DNA of 64,000 nt from CAVSMC01 sp963798655 (GTDB lineage: Bacteria; Pseudomonadota; Gammaproteobacteria; Burkholderiales; Casimicrobiaceae). The stretch covers positions 62,001 to 126,000 of the forward strand of contig CAWCUH010000016.1 of the NCBI GenBank assembly GCA_963798655.1. The letters are read 5' to 3'. How positions within the stretch are numbered: the first letter of the stretch is position 1; each line of letters begins with the position of its first letter. Below are positions 8,488 to 17,795 of this stretch, one piece after another. Under the pieces are notes generated by a model that saw nothing but the letters and a program-made list of their open reading frames with translations, made no database searches and was not told where the DNA came from. The position numbers and the translations under genes are program-made.

Positions 8488-9741
8488 TCAGCGGGCGCGC
8501 TGCGCGCAGGCGAGATACGCGTCCATCAACCGCGTCGGGTTGTCAAGCAACCGTTGCTTCCATGCGCCGAGCTTGACCCGGCCCTGGATCAGCCCGCGAA
8601 TGACGCCGACGTTCTCGGTGAGCCCGAGCGTCGTCGCGCCGATCAGCAGGTCGTCGCGAAATTCGAGCCGGATGTAGCGGAACTTGTCGTCGTCGCGCAT
8701 CTCGACCGACGCGCCGCCGTCCTCGCGCGACACGCCCGCCCACTGACCGAACGACGACGCGACGAGGCCGAGCGTGTCGAGCACGTTCATCGGCAGATTG
8801 CCGGGTATCGAGCTCGATGCACCGGTCATGTTCATGGCGGCGATCCGCGCTTCGTCCACCGCGACCGGCTGGATTGCGTTGATCACACGCTGTCCCGACG
8901 GAAATTCGGGCGACTGCGCGACGTCGCCTGCGGCGTACACGCCGGCGACATTGGTCTCCATCTTCGCGTTCACGAGCACGCCCTGGTCGCACGCGATGCC
9001 GCTGCCTTCGAGAAACGCGATGTTGGGACGCACGCCGGTCGCCGAGATGACGAGATCGCAGTCGACGACGTTCCCGTCGTCGAGCGCCGCTTCCAGGCGC
9101 ACGCCGTGCGGCGCGATGGACGCGACGCGCGTGCCGGTCAGCACGCGGATCCCCTTGCGCTCGCACCAGGCCTTGATCATCGAGCCGGCGCCTTCGGTCA
9201 TCATCCGCGGCACCATGCGGTTGCCCATCTCGACCACCGTCAGGTCGACGCCGCGGGCGGCGAGCGCTTCCATGATGATGCAGCCGATGAATCCGGCGCC
9301 CATCTGCAGCACCTTCGCGCCGGGCTTCGCGACCGCGAGGATGTTTCGCGCGTCCGCGAGGGACCAGCATGCGAGCACGTTCGGCAGGTCGATGCCGGCG
9401 ATGCGTGGCGTGTTCGCCGACACGCCGGTCGCGATCATCAGCCGGTCGTAGCGCAGGGGCCCGCCCGAGTCGAGCTGCACTTCACTCTTTTTCGTGTCGA
9501 CGCCGGTCGCGCGACACGTCTTCACGTCGATGCCGAGCGAGGTGAAGTGGCTCGCGTTCTTGCGCAGATACGTTCCCGATTCGTCGATCCTGCCGATCAG
9601 CAGATAGGGAATCGCCATCCGGGAATACGGAGGCTCGGGCTCGTCGCCGATCATCGTGATGTCGTCGCCCGGCGCGCGCTTTCGCAGCGTTTCCGCCGCG
9701 ACGACGCCCGCCGGCCCATTGCCGATGATCACGTGCTTCAT
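8488..9741 (-). CDS. aorC: AOR-associated FAD/NAD-dependent oxidoreductase subunit (AorC-like)
   Basis: Flavoprotein of 417 residues expected to pass electrons between the tungsten enzyme and NAD or another carrier, as in the AorABC complex of Aromatoleum. FAD motif GNGPAG is at residues 7-12, a second dinucleotide site MGAGFIG is near 150, and GDVAQ is near 280. The ATG at 9741 is used because the FAD fold starts there, rather than an upstream in-frame start at 9798. It is the third gene after the ferredoxin and catalytic subunit. Assignment as a complex subunit rests on gene order. Confidence 0.85.
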   Translation of the reverse strand: MKHVIIGNGPAGVVAAETLRKRAPGDDITMIGDEPEPPYSRMAIPYLLIGRIDESGTYLRKNASHFTSLGIDVKTCRATGVDTKKSEVQLDSGGPLRYDRLMIATGVSANTPRIAGIDLPNVLACWSLADARNILAVAKPGAKVLQMGAGFIGCIIMEALAARGVDLTVVEMGNRMVPRMMTEGAGSMIKAWCERKGIRVLTGTRVASIAPHGVRLEAALDDGNVVDCDLVISATGVRPNIAFLEGSGIACDQGVLVNAKMETNVAGVYAAGDVAQSPEFPSGQRVINAIQPVAVDEARIAAMNMTGASSSIPGNLPMNVLDTLGLVASSFGQWAGVSREDGGASVEMRDDDKFRYIRLEFRDDLLIGATTLGLTENVGVIRGLIQGRVKLGAWKQRLLDNPTRLMDAYLACAQRAR

Positions 9742-9813
9742 GACGATCCTCGTGTCACCCGAGAAAGAAGGGCGGCCGTTGCGCCGCCCTGACCTCACGC
9801 GATTCGCGTCGTT

Positions 9814-11673
9814 CTAGTCGATCATTCGCGTGCCGAGCCGCTCGCGCGTGGCCGCGCTCGGAACGCCGTTCGCGTCCCATCCGCGCAGCTCGTAATACTC
9901 GGGCAGCATCTTGTCGAGCCCGTTGACGAGGCCTTTCGCGGGACCCGTCTTCGCGGGCTCGGTCTTGAGCCGCGGCGGCAGTTCGTCATCCTTCTTGGTC
10001 AAGCCCGCCGCGAGATTGAACTCCTTTTCCAGATTCCAGATGCGCTCACCGACGACGCCGAGATTTTCGAGCGACCAATCGCCGTCGCACGCGGCCTGCA
10101 ACTGCGGAGCCACGTCCTGCAGCGTCCACGCAAACGAAGTGAACAGACATAGGCCCGACGAATCGAAGACTGCGGTCGCATCCTGGAACGCCTTCACGAG
10201 CCCCGCCTTGCCGTCAGTCGTCAAGGGATCCGTCTTCACCGGAATGCCGAGCACCTCCGAAGCGACCGTATAGCCGCGCAGGTGGCACGCGCCGCGATTC
10301 GACGTCGCGTACGCAAGGCCCATGCCCTGGATGCCGCGCGGGTCGTACGCCGGAAACTCCTGTCCCTTGACCGTCATCGACAGCTCCGGATGGCCGAACT
10401 TCGCGCAGAGGCGCTTCGAGCCGAGGCCCACCTCCTTGCCGAATCCTTCGCCGCGCGCGGTCAGCTCGGCGAGATAGGTGAGCGCCTTGGTGGACCCAAA
10501 CGGCGCCTCGATGCCGATCTGCTCCTTGCTGAGCACGCCCATCTCGTAGAGCTCCATCACCGCGCCGACCGTGGCGCCGAACGAGATCGGATCGAAGCCG
10601 TCCTCGTTGCACACGAAGTTCGCGTACGTCAGCGCCTCGAGATCGTTCACGCCGTTCGCGGCGCCGAGCGCCCACGCCGCCTCGTATTCGAGCCCGCCCG
10701 AGGCGCCCCAGTATTGCGGCTTGTTCACGACGGTGTAGTGCGTCTCGTCGATCTTTGACACGCGTCCGCACGCGATCGTGCAGCCGAAGCAGGCCTGGTT
10801 GTTGACGAGGTTCGGCCTGCCGTCCGTCTTGCGCGGCGCGTGCATCGCCTCGGCGGAAATGTCCTTCGCGCCGTCGAACTGCACGTCGCGGCTGTTGTGC
10901 GTCGGCAGCGCGCCGATCTCGTTGATCACGTTCATCAGCACCTGCGTGCCGAACTTGGGAAGCCCCTGTCCGGTGACCGCGTTGTCGGCGAGGACTTTCT
11001 TCGCCGCCTTCGTCGCCTTCATGAACGCCATCGGATCGCGCACGTTGCCAACGCCCTTCGTGCCGCGCACGGCGATCGCCTTCAGGTTCTTCGAGCCCAT
11101 CACCGCGCCGACCCCTGACCGGCCTGCGGCACGGTGCAGGTCATTGACGATGCACGCGAACAGGCATTGGGCTTCGCCGGCGCGACCGATCGACGACACG
11201 CGAAGCTGCGGGTCTTGGTACTTCTGCTTCAATAGACCTTCGGTGTCCCAGGTGGTCTTCCCCCACAGATCGGAGGCGTCGACCAGTTCGGCGCGATCAT
11301 CCTCGATGTGCAGGAAGACGGGCTTCGGCGCCTTGCCTTCGACGATGATCATGTCCCAGCCGGCGAACTTGAGCTCGGCGCCGAAATAGCCGCCCGAGTT
11401 CGAGCATGCGATCGCGCCCGTCAGCGGTCCTTTGGTGATCACCGAATACCGGCCTCCAGTCGACGCCATCGTGCCGGTCAGCGGGCCGGTCGCGAACACC
11501 ATCTTGTTCTGCGGCGAGAACGGATCGATCTTCGCGTCGACTTCAGCCGTGTAGTAACGCGTTGCGAGGCCGCGCTGGCCGAGGAACTGCATCGCCCATT
11601 CCAGGTTCAGCGGCTCGGCGATGCAGGTGCCTTGCGTGAGGTTCACGCGAAGGACTTTGCGTGTCCATGACAT
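9814..11673 (-). CDS. aorB: Tungsten-dependent aldehyde:ferredoxin oxidoreductase, catalytic subunit
   Basis: AOR-family enzyme oxidising aldehydes to carboxylic acids, with a bis-pyranopterin tungsten cofactor and one [4Fe-4S] cluster. The N-terminal domain (FATGPLTGTMASTGGRYSV, GYFGAELKFAGWD) binds the pterin. The cluster ligands are the CFGCTIAC triad near residues 294-301 and a distant Cys near 508 (SSGLCLF). DPRGIQGMGLAYATSNRGAC is the conserved cofactor and substrate region. Full length (619 aa) agrees with the family. It is transcribed after the four-cluster ferredoxin, 27 bases downstream, and followed by the flavoprotein. Physiological substrate is unproven; aromatic aldehydes such as phenylacetaldehyde are plausible. 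Confidence 0.95.
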   Translation of the reverse strand: MSWTRKVLRVNLTQGTCIAEPLNLEWAMQFLGQRGLATRYYTAEVDAKIDPFSPQNKMVFATGPLTGTMASTGGRYSVITKGPLTGAIACSNSGGYFGAELKFAGWDMIIVEGKAPKPVFLHIEDDRAELVDASDLWGKTTWDTEGLLKQKYQDPQLRVSSIGRAGEAQCLFACIVNDLHRAAGRSGVGAVMGSKNLKAIAVRGTKGVGNVRDPMAFMKATKAAKKVLADNAVTGQGLPKFGTQVLMNVINEIGALPTHNSRDVQFDGAKDISAEAMHAPRKTDGRPNLVNNQACFGCTIACGRVSKIDETHYTVVNKPQYWGASGGLEYEAAWALGAANGVNDLEALTYANFVCNEDGFDPISFGATVGAVMELYEMGVLSKEQIGIEAPFGSTKALTYLAELTARGEGFGKEVGLGSKRLCAKFGHPELSMTVKGQEFPAYDPRGIQGMGLAYATSNRGACHLRGYTVASEVLGIPVKTDPLTTDGKAGLVKAFQDATAVFDSSGLCLFTSFAWTLQDVAPQLQAACDGDWSLENLGVVGERIWNLEKEFNLAAGLTKKDDELPPRLKTEPAKTGPAKGLVNGLDKMLPEYYELRGWDANGVPSAATRERLGTRMID

Positions 11674-11700
11674 CGTTCGTCTCCTCGAATTCGATACGGC

Positions 11701-12186
11701 TCAGTCGGCGTGGCCGGCAGCGGGCTGCGAGTCGAGCTTCTCCGCCCATTGGCGCATCCGCTCGAGTCCGGTCCAATCGGCGTCGATGTACGTGATCGCG
11801 CCGGTCGGGCAGGCCTCGGCGCACGCGGGATCACCGCCGCACAGATCGCATTTCTGTACCTTGCCGAGCTCCTGCACGTAATTGATCGTGCCGAACGGGC
11901 AGGCGATCGTGCAGACCTTGCAGCCGACGCAGACGTCGGCAACGACCACCTTGGCGCCGGTTGCCTTGTCGAGATGGATCGCCTCGACCGGACACGCATG
12001 CAGGCACCATGCCTCGTCGCATTGCGTGCACGTGTAAGGAACCTTGCGTCCGCTGTGATGGAAATCGAACACCTTGATGCGCGATTTCGCAGGAGCGAAC
12101 ACGCCGTAGTTTTCGTAGGAACACGCCATTTCGCACTGCAGGCAGCCGGTGCATTTGGCGGCATCGATGTGGAGTGACTTCTGCAC
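11701..12186 (-). CDS. aorA: Four-cluster ferredoxin-like AOR subunit (AorA-like)
   Basis: A 161-residue polyferredoxin with four [4Fe-4S] motif groups: CTGCLQCEMAC, CTQCDEAWCLHACP, CVGCKVCTIACP and CDLCGGDPACAEACP. Such proteins act as the electron wire in AOR, DMSO-reductase and hydrogenase complexes. The frame is open far upstream, but the GTG at 12186 is preceded by an AGGAG site six to seven bases away and the first cluster motif follows directly, so this start is favoured. First gene of the aorABC operon; the 263-base gap to the divergent MoaD-like gene should hold both promoters. Confidence 0.9.
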   Translation of the reverse strand: MQKSLHIDAAKCTGCLQCEMACSYENYGVFAPAKSRIKVFDFHHSGRKVPYTCTQCDEAWCLHACPVEAIHLDKATGAKVVVADVCVGCKVCTIACPFGTINYVQELGKVQKCDLCGGDPACAEACPTGAITYIDADWTGLERMRQWAEKLDSQPAAGHAD

Positions 12187-12449
12187 GGTCGGCTCCTGGC
12201 AATGGGCGCGGCCCGAAGGGCGCGCGCGATTGGGGATCGTCTGGCGGCGGGACAATTGCAGGCGGTCGAGGCAACGTCGCCGGGCGCGATCGATGATACG
12301 CGGCCGACACGGGAACGCAAGCCGCGATGGGGCGCGAAGCGACGGCGCCGACGCCGCTTCCGAGGGTGACGCCGGCGCCGCGTCGTCGATCACGCGTCTT
12401 GCGCTAAGATCCTGATCGCAGGGCCCGGACGCCCGCTTCTTCGCCGCCG

Positions 12450-12704
12450 ATGCAGGTCACGCTCAAGCTCTACGCGACACTCACCGACTACCTGCCGGCG
12501 AGCGCGCGCGCGACCAATCGCCTGCGCCTCGACGTGCCGGCGGATGCGACGCTCGAAACGTTGATCGCTCCATTCCATCTGCCGCCAAACCTCGCCCATC
12601 TGCTGCTGATCAACGGCGTGTTCGTCCCGCGTTCCGAGCGCCATCGACGCCGGTTGACCGACGGCGACGTCGTCGCGATCTGGCCGCCGATCGCGGGTGG
12701 CTGA
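12450..12704 (+). CDS. MoaD/ThiS-like sulfur-carrier protein
   Basis: An 84-residue beta-grasp protein ending in the diagnostic Gly-Gly tail (WPPIAGG). The C terminus is activated as thiocarboxylate to donate sulfur to pterin cofactors in the MoaD family. It is divergent from aorABC and overlaps the next small gene. A dedicated MoaD-like gene beside AOR fits supply of the dithiolene sulfurs of tungstopterin, as proposed for AOR operons elsewhere. ThiS or ubiquitin-like roles cannot be excluded from sequence alone. Confidence 0.82.
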   Translation: MQVTLKLYATLTDYLPASARATNRLRLDVPADATLETLIAPFHLPPNLAHLLLINGVFVPRSERHRRRLTDGDVVAIWPPIAGG

Positions 12705-13003
12705 TGAGCGAAGGCCTCTGCGGCGAGCACCGCTTCGAGATGGCGCTCACCCGCGCCGAGTTCCTCCGACTGCTGCCGCTCGCGGTGGGGCAGGTGCAAT
12801 TGCGCGTCGAAGGCGCATGCATCGAGGGTTGCACCGGCGACGTGCAATGGACGATAAGGATCGTCGAACGACCCGAGCGGCGCATCGCCGCTTTGGCGCT
12901 TCCCGTTCTTGACGTGACCCTCGACTGCGCCGCAGTCGAGCCCGATGGCGTCAAGCGATTCGTCGAGCGATTTCTGGCTGCCTATCAGCGCGCGGGCGGC
13001 TGA
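12704..13003 (+). CDS. Uncharacterised 99-aa protein coupled to MoaD-like gene
   Basis: A 99-residue soluble protein I do not recognise. Its start overlaps the MoaD-like stop (TGATG), so the two are translated together. It contains three conserved-looking cysteines (two in GACIEGCTGD) and a C-terminal helix rich in Arg and Ala. The overlap and its position beside an AOR operon suggest a role in tungsten-cofactor assembly or AOR maturation, but nothing in the sequence identifies the activity. Confidence 0.7.
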   Translation: MSEGLCGEHRFEMALTRAEFLRLLPLAVGQVQLRVEGACIEGCTGDVQWTIRIVERPERRIAALALPVLDVTLDCAAVEPDGVKRFVERFLAAYQRAGG

Positions 13004-13066
13004 CGACGTAACTCGTGCAGAAAGCGCCGTGCCGCCGATGGACGGCTTCGCCGGCTGACACGCGCG

Positions 13067-13975
13067 CTATGCGAGCAAGGCGTTGACCTGATCGAGGGTC
13101 GGCATGCCGCCGATCGCGCCGCGGCCGGTGACCGACAGCGCCGCGGCCGCATTGGCGAAGCGCATCGCGTCGGGCAGGGGCTCGCCGCGCGCGATGGCGG
13201 CGGCGAGCGCGCCGGTGAACGTGTCGCCCGCGCCGATCGTGTCGACGACTGTCATCCGCCGGCCGATCTGTCCCTGCGGCTCGGCACCCGCGCGGTAGAG
13301 CATGGAGCCCGCGGCGCCGAGGGTCACCAGCACGGCCCGCGCGCCGCGTGCGAGCAGCGTCTGCGCGGCGACGTCGACCGGCACGTTGTCGCCGGCCGCC
13401 GCGAGGATCGGAACTTCGGTCTCGTTCGGCGTAAGCACGTCGGTCATCGCGAGCAGTTCGTCGGGTAGCGGTTGCGCGGGCGCCGGGTTCAGCACGGTGA
13501 GCGCGCCGGCGCTGCGGGCGATGCGAAACGCCTCGAGCGTCGCCGCGAGCGGTACTTCGCAGGACGCCATCACGACGCGACACGACGCGAGCGTCGCGCG
13601 CGCCGCCTGCGCGTGGCGTGCGCCGAGGCCGGCGCTTGCGCCCGCGAACACGGCGATGCTGTTGTCGCCGTCGTCGTAGACGAGGATCTGCGCGACGCCG
13701 CTCGTCTCGCCCTCGACGACTTCGACGTGATCGACGGCGATCCCTTCGGCCCGCCAAAGCGCGAGGCCCATGCGGCCGAAATCATCGGCGCCGATACGCG
13801 CGATCAGCGCGACGCGCGCCCCCTGACGCGCCGCGGCGACCGCCGCGTTGCTGCCTTTGCCGCCGGGTGTTATCTCGAACGCGCTCGCCTTCAGCGTCTC
13901 GCCGCGCGCGATCGGCCGTGCGACGCGCGAGACCAGATCGGCGTTCCAGCTCGCAACGCAAACGACATCCGCCAC
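13067..13975 (-). CDS. Ribokinase-like PfkB-family sugar kinase
   Basis: A 302-residue ATP-dependent sugar kinase of the PfkB family. The sugar-binding signature GGKGSNAAVAAARQG is near residues 38-52, and the phosphate-binding and catalytic motif VDTIGAGDTFTGALAAAIA near 240 contains the catalytic Asp. These match ribokinases more than ketodeoxygluconate kinases. It ends a same-direction cluster (regulator, lyase, TRAP P/Q/M, kinase), starting two bases after the TRAP M subunit stop, so it likely phosphorylates the imported compound or its breakdown product. Confidence 0.88.
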   Translation of the reverse strand: MADVVCVASWNADLVSRVARPIARGETLKASAFEITPGGKGSNAAVAAARQGARVALIARIGADDFGRMGLALWRAEGIAVDHVEVVEGETSGVAQILVYDDGDNSIAVFAGASAGLGARHAQAARATLASCRVVMASCEVPLAATLEAFRIARSAGALTVLNPAPAQPLPDELLAMTDVLTPNETEVPILAAAGDNVPVDVAAQTLLARGARAVLVTLGAAGSMLYRAGAEPQGQIGRRMTVVDTIGAGDTFTGALAAAIARGEPLPDAMRFANAAAALSVTGRGAIGGMPTLDQVNALLA

Positions 13976-13976
13976 G

Positions 13977-15272
13977 TCACTTGACTCCGTACCCGAGCCG
14001 GTGCGGCAGCCAAAGAACCGTTTCCGGAAACACCGTCATGATGGCGAGCGCGGCGAGCAGCACGCCGATGAACAGCCAGCCTTCGCGGATCATGCCCTTC
14101 AGCGGCACGCCGGCAAGTGCGTTGATGACGAAGAGCAGCATGCCGAACGGCGGCGTCACCAGTCCGATCATCATGTTCACGACGAGCATCACGCCGAAGA
14201 ACACGAGGTCGATGTGGAGCGCGTTCGCCGCGGGCAGGATGATCGGCACGAGCACGAGGAGCATGATCGACGTGTCGAGAAAGCAGCCGAGGATCAGGAA
14301 CAGGATGTTCACCGCGAAGAGGAACCCGAGCGGCGAAAGGTTCATCGAGGTGAGCCAGCCGGCGACGAGCGCCGGCACGCTCTCCGCGGTGAACGCGTAG
14401 TTGATGACGAAAGCCGACGCGATGATCAGCGTCACCGACGCGCTCGCCTTCGACGACTCGACGAGGATCTCGTACAGGCGTTTCAGGCCGAGGGCGCGGT
14501 AGACGACGCCGGCGAGGAAGAGTGCGTACAACGCGGCAACCGACGCCGCTTCGGTCGGCGTGAACACGCCTGAATAGATGCCGCCGAGCAGCACGACGGG
14601 CAGGGTCAGCGGCAACAGTCCGCGCCAGACGATTCGAGGATAGTCGCGCCATGCGAGCGGTGCCTCGCGCGGCAGGTTGCGCTTCTTGGCGACGAACTGC
14701 ACCGCGAGCATCAGCGCGAGCGCCATCATGACGCCGGGAATGACGCCGCCGAGGAAGAGCGCGCCAACCGACGCGCTCGACACGAGCGCATAGATGACCA
14801 TCGGGATCGACGGCGGGATGATCGGGCCGATCGTCGACGACGCCGCCGTCAGCGCACCGGCGAATTCCGCCGAGTAGCCGTTCTTCTGCATCTGGCGGAT
14901 GCTGACGATGCCGGGACCGGCCGCGTCGGCGATCGCGCTGCCGCTCATCCCCGAGAAGATCACGCTCACGATGATGTTCACGTGCGCGAGACCGCCGCGC
15001 AGCCGCCCGACGATCGCGAGCGCGAACTCGAACAGCCGCTCGCTCACCGTACCCGAGTTCATCACGGCGGCCGCGAAGATGAACAGCGGCACCGCGAGCA
15101 GGATGTAGCCGTTGTACATGCCGTTCAGCACCTGATCGGCAACGAGGCCGAGGTCCTGGTGCTTGACGAGCAAGTAGGCGACACCACTCACCAACATCCC
15201 GAAGCCGATCGGAAGGCGCAGCAGCAGCGTCGCGACGAGCATCATCAACAGAACGGTCAAGGCAAGGCTCAT
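13977..15272 (-). CDS. TRAP transporter large permease (DctM family)
   Basis: The 12-helix ion-coupled subunit of a tripartite ATP-independent periplasmic transporter, 431 residues and almost wholly hydrophobic. It shows typical DctM features: the N-terminal LRLPIGFGMLVSGVAYL region, SGMSGSAIADAAGPG (a loop conserved in the family) and PPSIPMVIYA. It follows the small permease by nine bases. With the Q and P subunits upstream it forms a complete transporter for a carboxylate or sugar acid. Confidence 0.95.
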   Translation of the reverse strand: MSLALTVLLMMLVATLLLRLPIGFGMLVSGVAYLLVKHQDLGLVADQVLNGMYNGYILLAVPLFIFAAAVMNSGTVSERLFEFALAIVGRLRGGLAHVNIIVSVIFSGMSGSAIADAAGPGIVSIRQMQKNGYSAEFAGALTAASSTIGPIIPPSIPMVIYALVSSASVGALFLGGVIPGVMMALALMLAVQFVAKKRNLPREAPLAWRDYPRIVWRGLLPLTLPVVLLGGIYSGVFTPTEAASVAALYALFLAGVVYRALGLKRLYEILVESSKASASVTLIIASAFVINYAFTAESVPALVAGWLTSMNLSPLGFLFAVNILFLILGCFLDTSIMLLVLVPIILPAANALHIDLVFFGVMLVVNMMIGLVTPPFGMLLFVINALAGVPLKGMIREGWLFIGVLLAALAIMTVFPETVLWLPHRLGYGVK

Positions 15273-15281
15273 CGCGGCTTC

Positions 15282-15767
15282 CTACAGTTGCTGCTTCCAG
15301 CCCGAGCCGAGCAGGCGCACGAACTTGACGACATAGCGCGCGGCGATCAGCACGATGAACAGCAGGAACGGCGCGAACACGTAGGAGAACGGAATGTCGA
15401 GCACCGGCGTCCTTTCGCGCGACATGAACTTCACGTAATCCCACGCCTGCGGCAGCAGCACGAGCAGCAGCCCCGCCACGAGACCTGCGCCGACCAGCGC
15501 GAACACGCGCTGTCCACCGGGCGGCAAGGCCGCGTAGACGAGATCGAGCATCACGTGGTCCTTTTCCTCGAGCAGCGTCGCCGCGCTCCAGAACACGATC
15601 AGGATGTAGAGGATGACGATGAGCTCGTCCGACCACGCGAGCGGGCGCTCGAAGATGAAGCGCATGCCGACCTGCACGACGAACGTCACGAACAGCAGGC
15701 CGAACACCGCCGCGGCCACCGCCTCGGCGACGTGCTGCAGGCGCTTGCGCATCGCAGTCTCCTCCAC
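15282..15767 (-). CDS. TRAP transporter small permease (DctQ family)
   Basis: A 161-residue membrane protein with four predicted helices, the DctQ partner of the large TRAP subunit. The motif FIFERPLAWSDELIVILYI in the second helix region is characteristic. It lies 76 bases after the binding protein gene and nine bases before dctM in the same operon, so stoichiometric expression with those subunits is expected. Confidence 0.92.
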   Translation of the reverse strand: MEETAMRKRLQHVAEAVAAAVFGLLFVTFVVQVGMRFIFERPLAWSDELIVILYILIVFWSAATLLEEKDHVMLDLVYAALPPGGQRVFALVGAGLVAGLLLVLLPQAWDYVKFMSRERTPVLDIPFSYVFAPFLLFIVLIAARYVVKFVRLLGSGWKQQL

Positions 15768-15843
15768 TCCCGTCTCGCGGCGAACACCGCCGTCATTCGT
15801 CGCGCGCGAGCGACGGACCCGAGCCCTTCCTTCCGGGACGGCG

Positions 15844-16851
15844 CTACTTCACCTGATTGATGCGCTCGAGCAGCCCCTTCGGCCACACCTTCGCGTACTC
15901 GGAGTTGAGATACGTTTCCTGCACGTGCTTGCGAAAGGCGTCGCGGTCCGGCGTCGTGACCTGCAGGCCCTGCTGCTTGAAGAACTCGACGAGCTGTCCT
16001 TCTTCCTTGATCCGGTTCTCGTTGTTGTATTGCGCAGCCGCCTGCGCCGCCGCCTTGACCTTCTGCTTCTGCGTCGCGTTGAGTCCGTTCCACGTCTTGT
16101 TCGCGATCGACACGAAGATGCAGTCGACGAGGTGATCGGTCAACACCAGCTCCTTCGTCACCTCGTAGAATTTCGCCGCGCGTACCGTCGGCAGCGGGTT
16201 GTCCTGCCCGTCGATCGTGCCCGTCTTCAGCGCGAGGTAGATCTCGCCGAATGCGAGCGGCGTCGCCGTCGCGCCGAGCGCATTGCCGAGGAACAGCCAT
16301 TCCTTGGTCGCCGGCATGCGCAGCTTCACGCCCTTGAGATCGGCCGGCGTGCGCACGGCGCGCGCCTCGCGCAGGTTCAGCTCGCGCGTGCCGAGGTACG
16401 CGGTCGACAGCACGGTGACGTCCATATTCTCGGATACCGGCTTGAACATCTCGTCGCCGATCGGGCCGTTGAAGATCTTCTGCTGCTGCTGCGGGTCGCG
16501 GACGACGTAGCCGGCGGTGAAGATCGAGAACTCGGGCACGAGCTTCGCGATGTCGAACGCGGAGATCGCCGACATTTCGAGATTCCCGCGCGCCATCGCG
16601 ACCGGTTCCGTGCCCTGCTTGAACAGCGACGCGTTGAGGTTGATCTGGGTGTCGAACTCGCCGGGGGCGCTCTTGTCGAGCTGCTCCTTGAACACCGTCC
16701 ACATCTTCGCGTGCCAGTCCTCGGGCACCGCCGGCGTCGAGATGCGCAGCGGCACCTTGTTCTGCGCGCGCGCGGCGAACGGAAACGCACAGGTCGCGGC
16801 GAGCGCGGCGCCGGTGGCGAGCGCGCGACGGCGGGAGACGGAAATCGGCAT
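15844..16851 (-). CDS. TRAP transporter substrate-binding protein (DctP family)
   Basis: Periplasmic solute receptor of the TRAP system, 335 residues. The signal peptide begins SVSRRRALATGAALAATCAF, with a twin Arg pair and likely cleavage after ARAQ. The mature part has the DctP fold, including GTIDGQDNPLPTVRAAKFYEV, whose arginine and asparagine region contacts the substrate carboxylate. An AGAGGAA ribosome site precedes the ATG at 16851. The ligand is presumably a sugar acid or keto acid processed by the adjacent DapA-family lyase. Confidence 0.92.
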   Translation of the reverse strand: MPISVSRRRALATGAALAATCAFPFAARAQNKVPLRISTPAVPEDWHAKMWTVFKEQLDKSAPGEFDTQINLNASLFKQGTEPVAMARGNLEMSAISAFDIAKLVPEFSIFTAGYVVRDPQQQQKIFNGPIGDEMFKPVSENMDVTVLSTAYLGTRELNLREARAVRTPADLKGVKLRMPATKEWLFLGNALGATATPLAFGEIYLALKTGTIDGQDNPLPTVRAAKFYEVTKELVLTDHLVDCIFVSIANKTWNGLNATQKQKVKAAAQAAAQYNNENRIKEEGQLVEFFKQQGLQVTTPDRDAFRKHVQETYLNSEYAKVWPKGLLERINQVK

Positions 16852-16871
16852 GGGTTCCTCTCTTTGCGTTG

Positions 16872-17795
16872 TCAGTCGATGTCGGGATCGAGGCCGAACG
16901 CGCGGATGTCGCGTTCGAGTGCAGGAAAAGCGTTGCTGTCGAGGGCGACGAGCGGCGGGCGCACGGCGAGCCACGCGCGTTCGCCGGTCTCGACCGCCAT
17001 GATGCCTTTCAGCGCCGGCGTGAGCGAATAGCCGCCGAGCAGCGCGAGCAGCCGCTCGATGCGCGCGAGATCGTGCGATGTGCCGGGCGCGTCGGGCTGC
17101 GCGACGAGCCGGTGCACGACGCGCGGCATGAAGTTGGCAAGGCCGCTGACCGCGCCGGTGCTGCCGCGCCGGCTGAGCACGGGGAGGTCGGGCTCGTTGC
17201 CGACGTATACCGTGAGCGCGGGCATGAAAGTCTGCGCGAGCGCGATCGACGCCGCGCGCTCGCAACCGCTGTCCTTGATGCCGACGATCGTCTGCGGATA
17301 GAGGCGGTGCAGCGTCGCGATCACCTCATGCGACAGCGCGACGCCGGACACCTGCGGGATGTGATAGAGGTAGAGCTTCAATCGCGGGTCCGCCGTGCGA
17401 TCGATGACGTACCGGTACACGTCGATCACGCCCTGATCCGATACGCCCTTCAGGAAGAACGGCGGCATCATCAGCACGCCGTGCGCGCCGAGCGCGAGCG
17501 CGTGCCGCGTCAGGGCGAGCGTATCCGGCAACGCGGCGCAGCTCACCGAAACGAGGATCTGCGCCGCCGGCACGCCGCCGGCGACGAGCGCGTCGACCGC
17601 TTCGATGCGCTCGGCGAGCGTAAACGACGGCCCCTCGCCGGTCGTGCCGAACGGCGTGACGCCGCCGCAGCCGGCCGCGAGCAACGCGCGCGCATGCGCC
17701 GCGAAGCGCGCTCGATCGACGTCGAGGTCGGACGTGAGCGGCGTCAGCAGCGCCGGCCAGATGCCGCGCAGCGCAGCCCGCGCAGCGGCGCTCAC
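16872..17795 (-). CDS. DapA-family (dihydrodipicolinate synthase/N-acetylneuraminate lyase) aldolase
   Basis: A class I Schiff-base aldolase of 307 residues. Signature features are the GTTGEGPSFTLAER pyruvate-carboxylate pocket, the catalytic Tyr in YLYHIPQVSG and the Schiff-base Lys in IVGIKDSG. The GTG start at 17795 overlaps the stop of the FCD regulator (GTGA), indicating coupling. In a TRAP operon with a sugar kinase, cleavage or dehydration of a 2-keto-3-deoxy sugar acid is more likely than lysine biosynthesis, but the substrate cannot be assigned. Confidence 0.88.
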   Translation of the reverse strand: MSAAARAALRGIWPALLTPLTSDLDVDRARFAAHARALLAAGCGGVTPFGTTGEGPSFTLAERIEAVDALVAGGVPAAQILVSVSCAALPDTLALTRHALALGAHGVLMMPPFFLKGVSDQGVIDVYRYVIDRTADPRLKLYLYHIPQVSGVALSHEVIATLHRLYPQTIVGIKDSGCERAASIALAQTFMPALTVYVGNEPDLPVLSRRGSTGAVSGLANFMPRVVHRLVAQPDAPGTSHDLARIERLLALLGGYSLTPALKGIMAVETGERAWLAVRPPLVALDSNAFPALERDIRAFGLDPDID

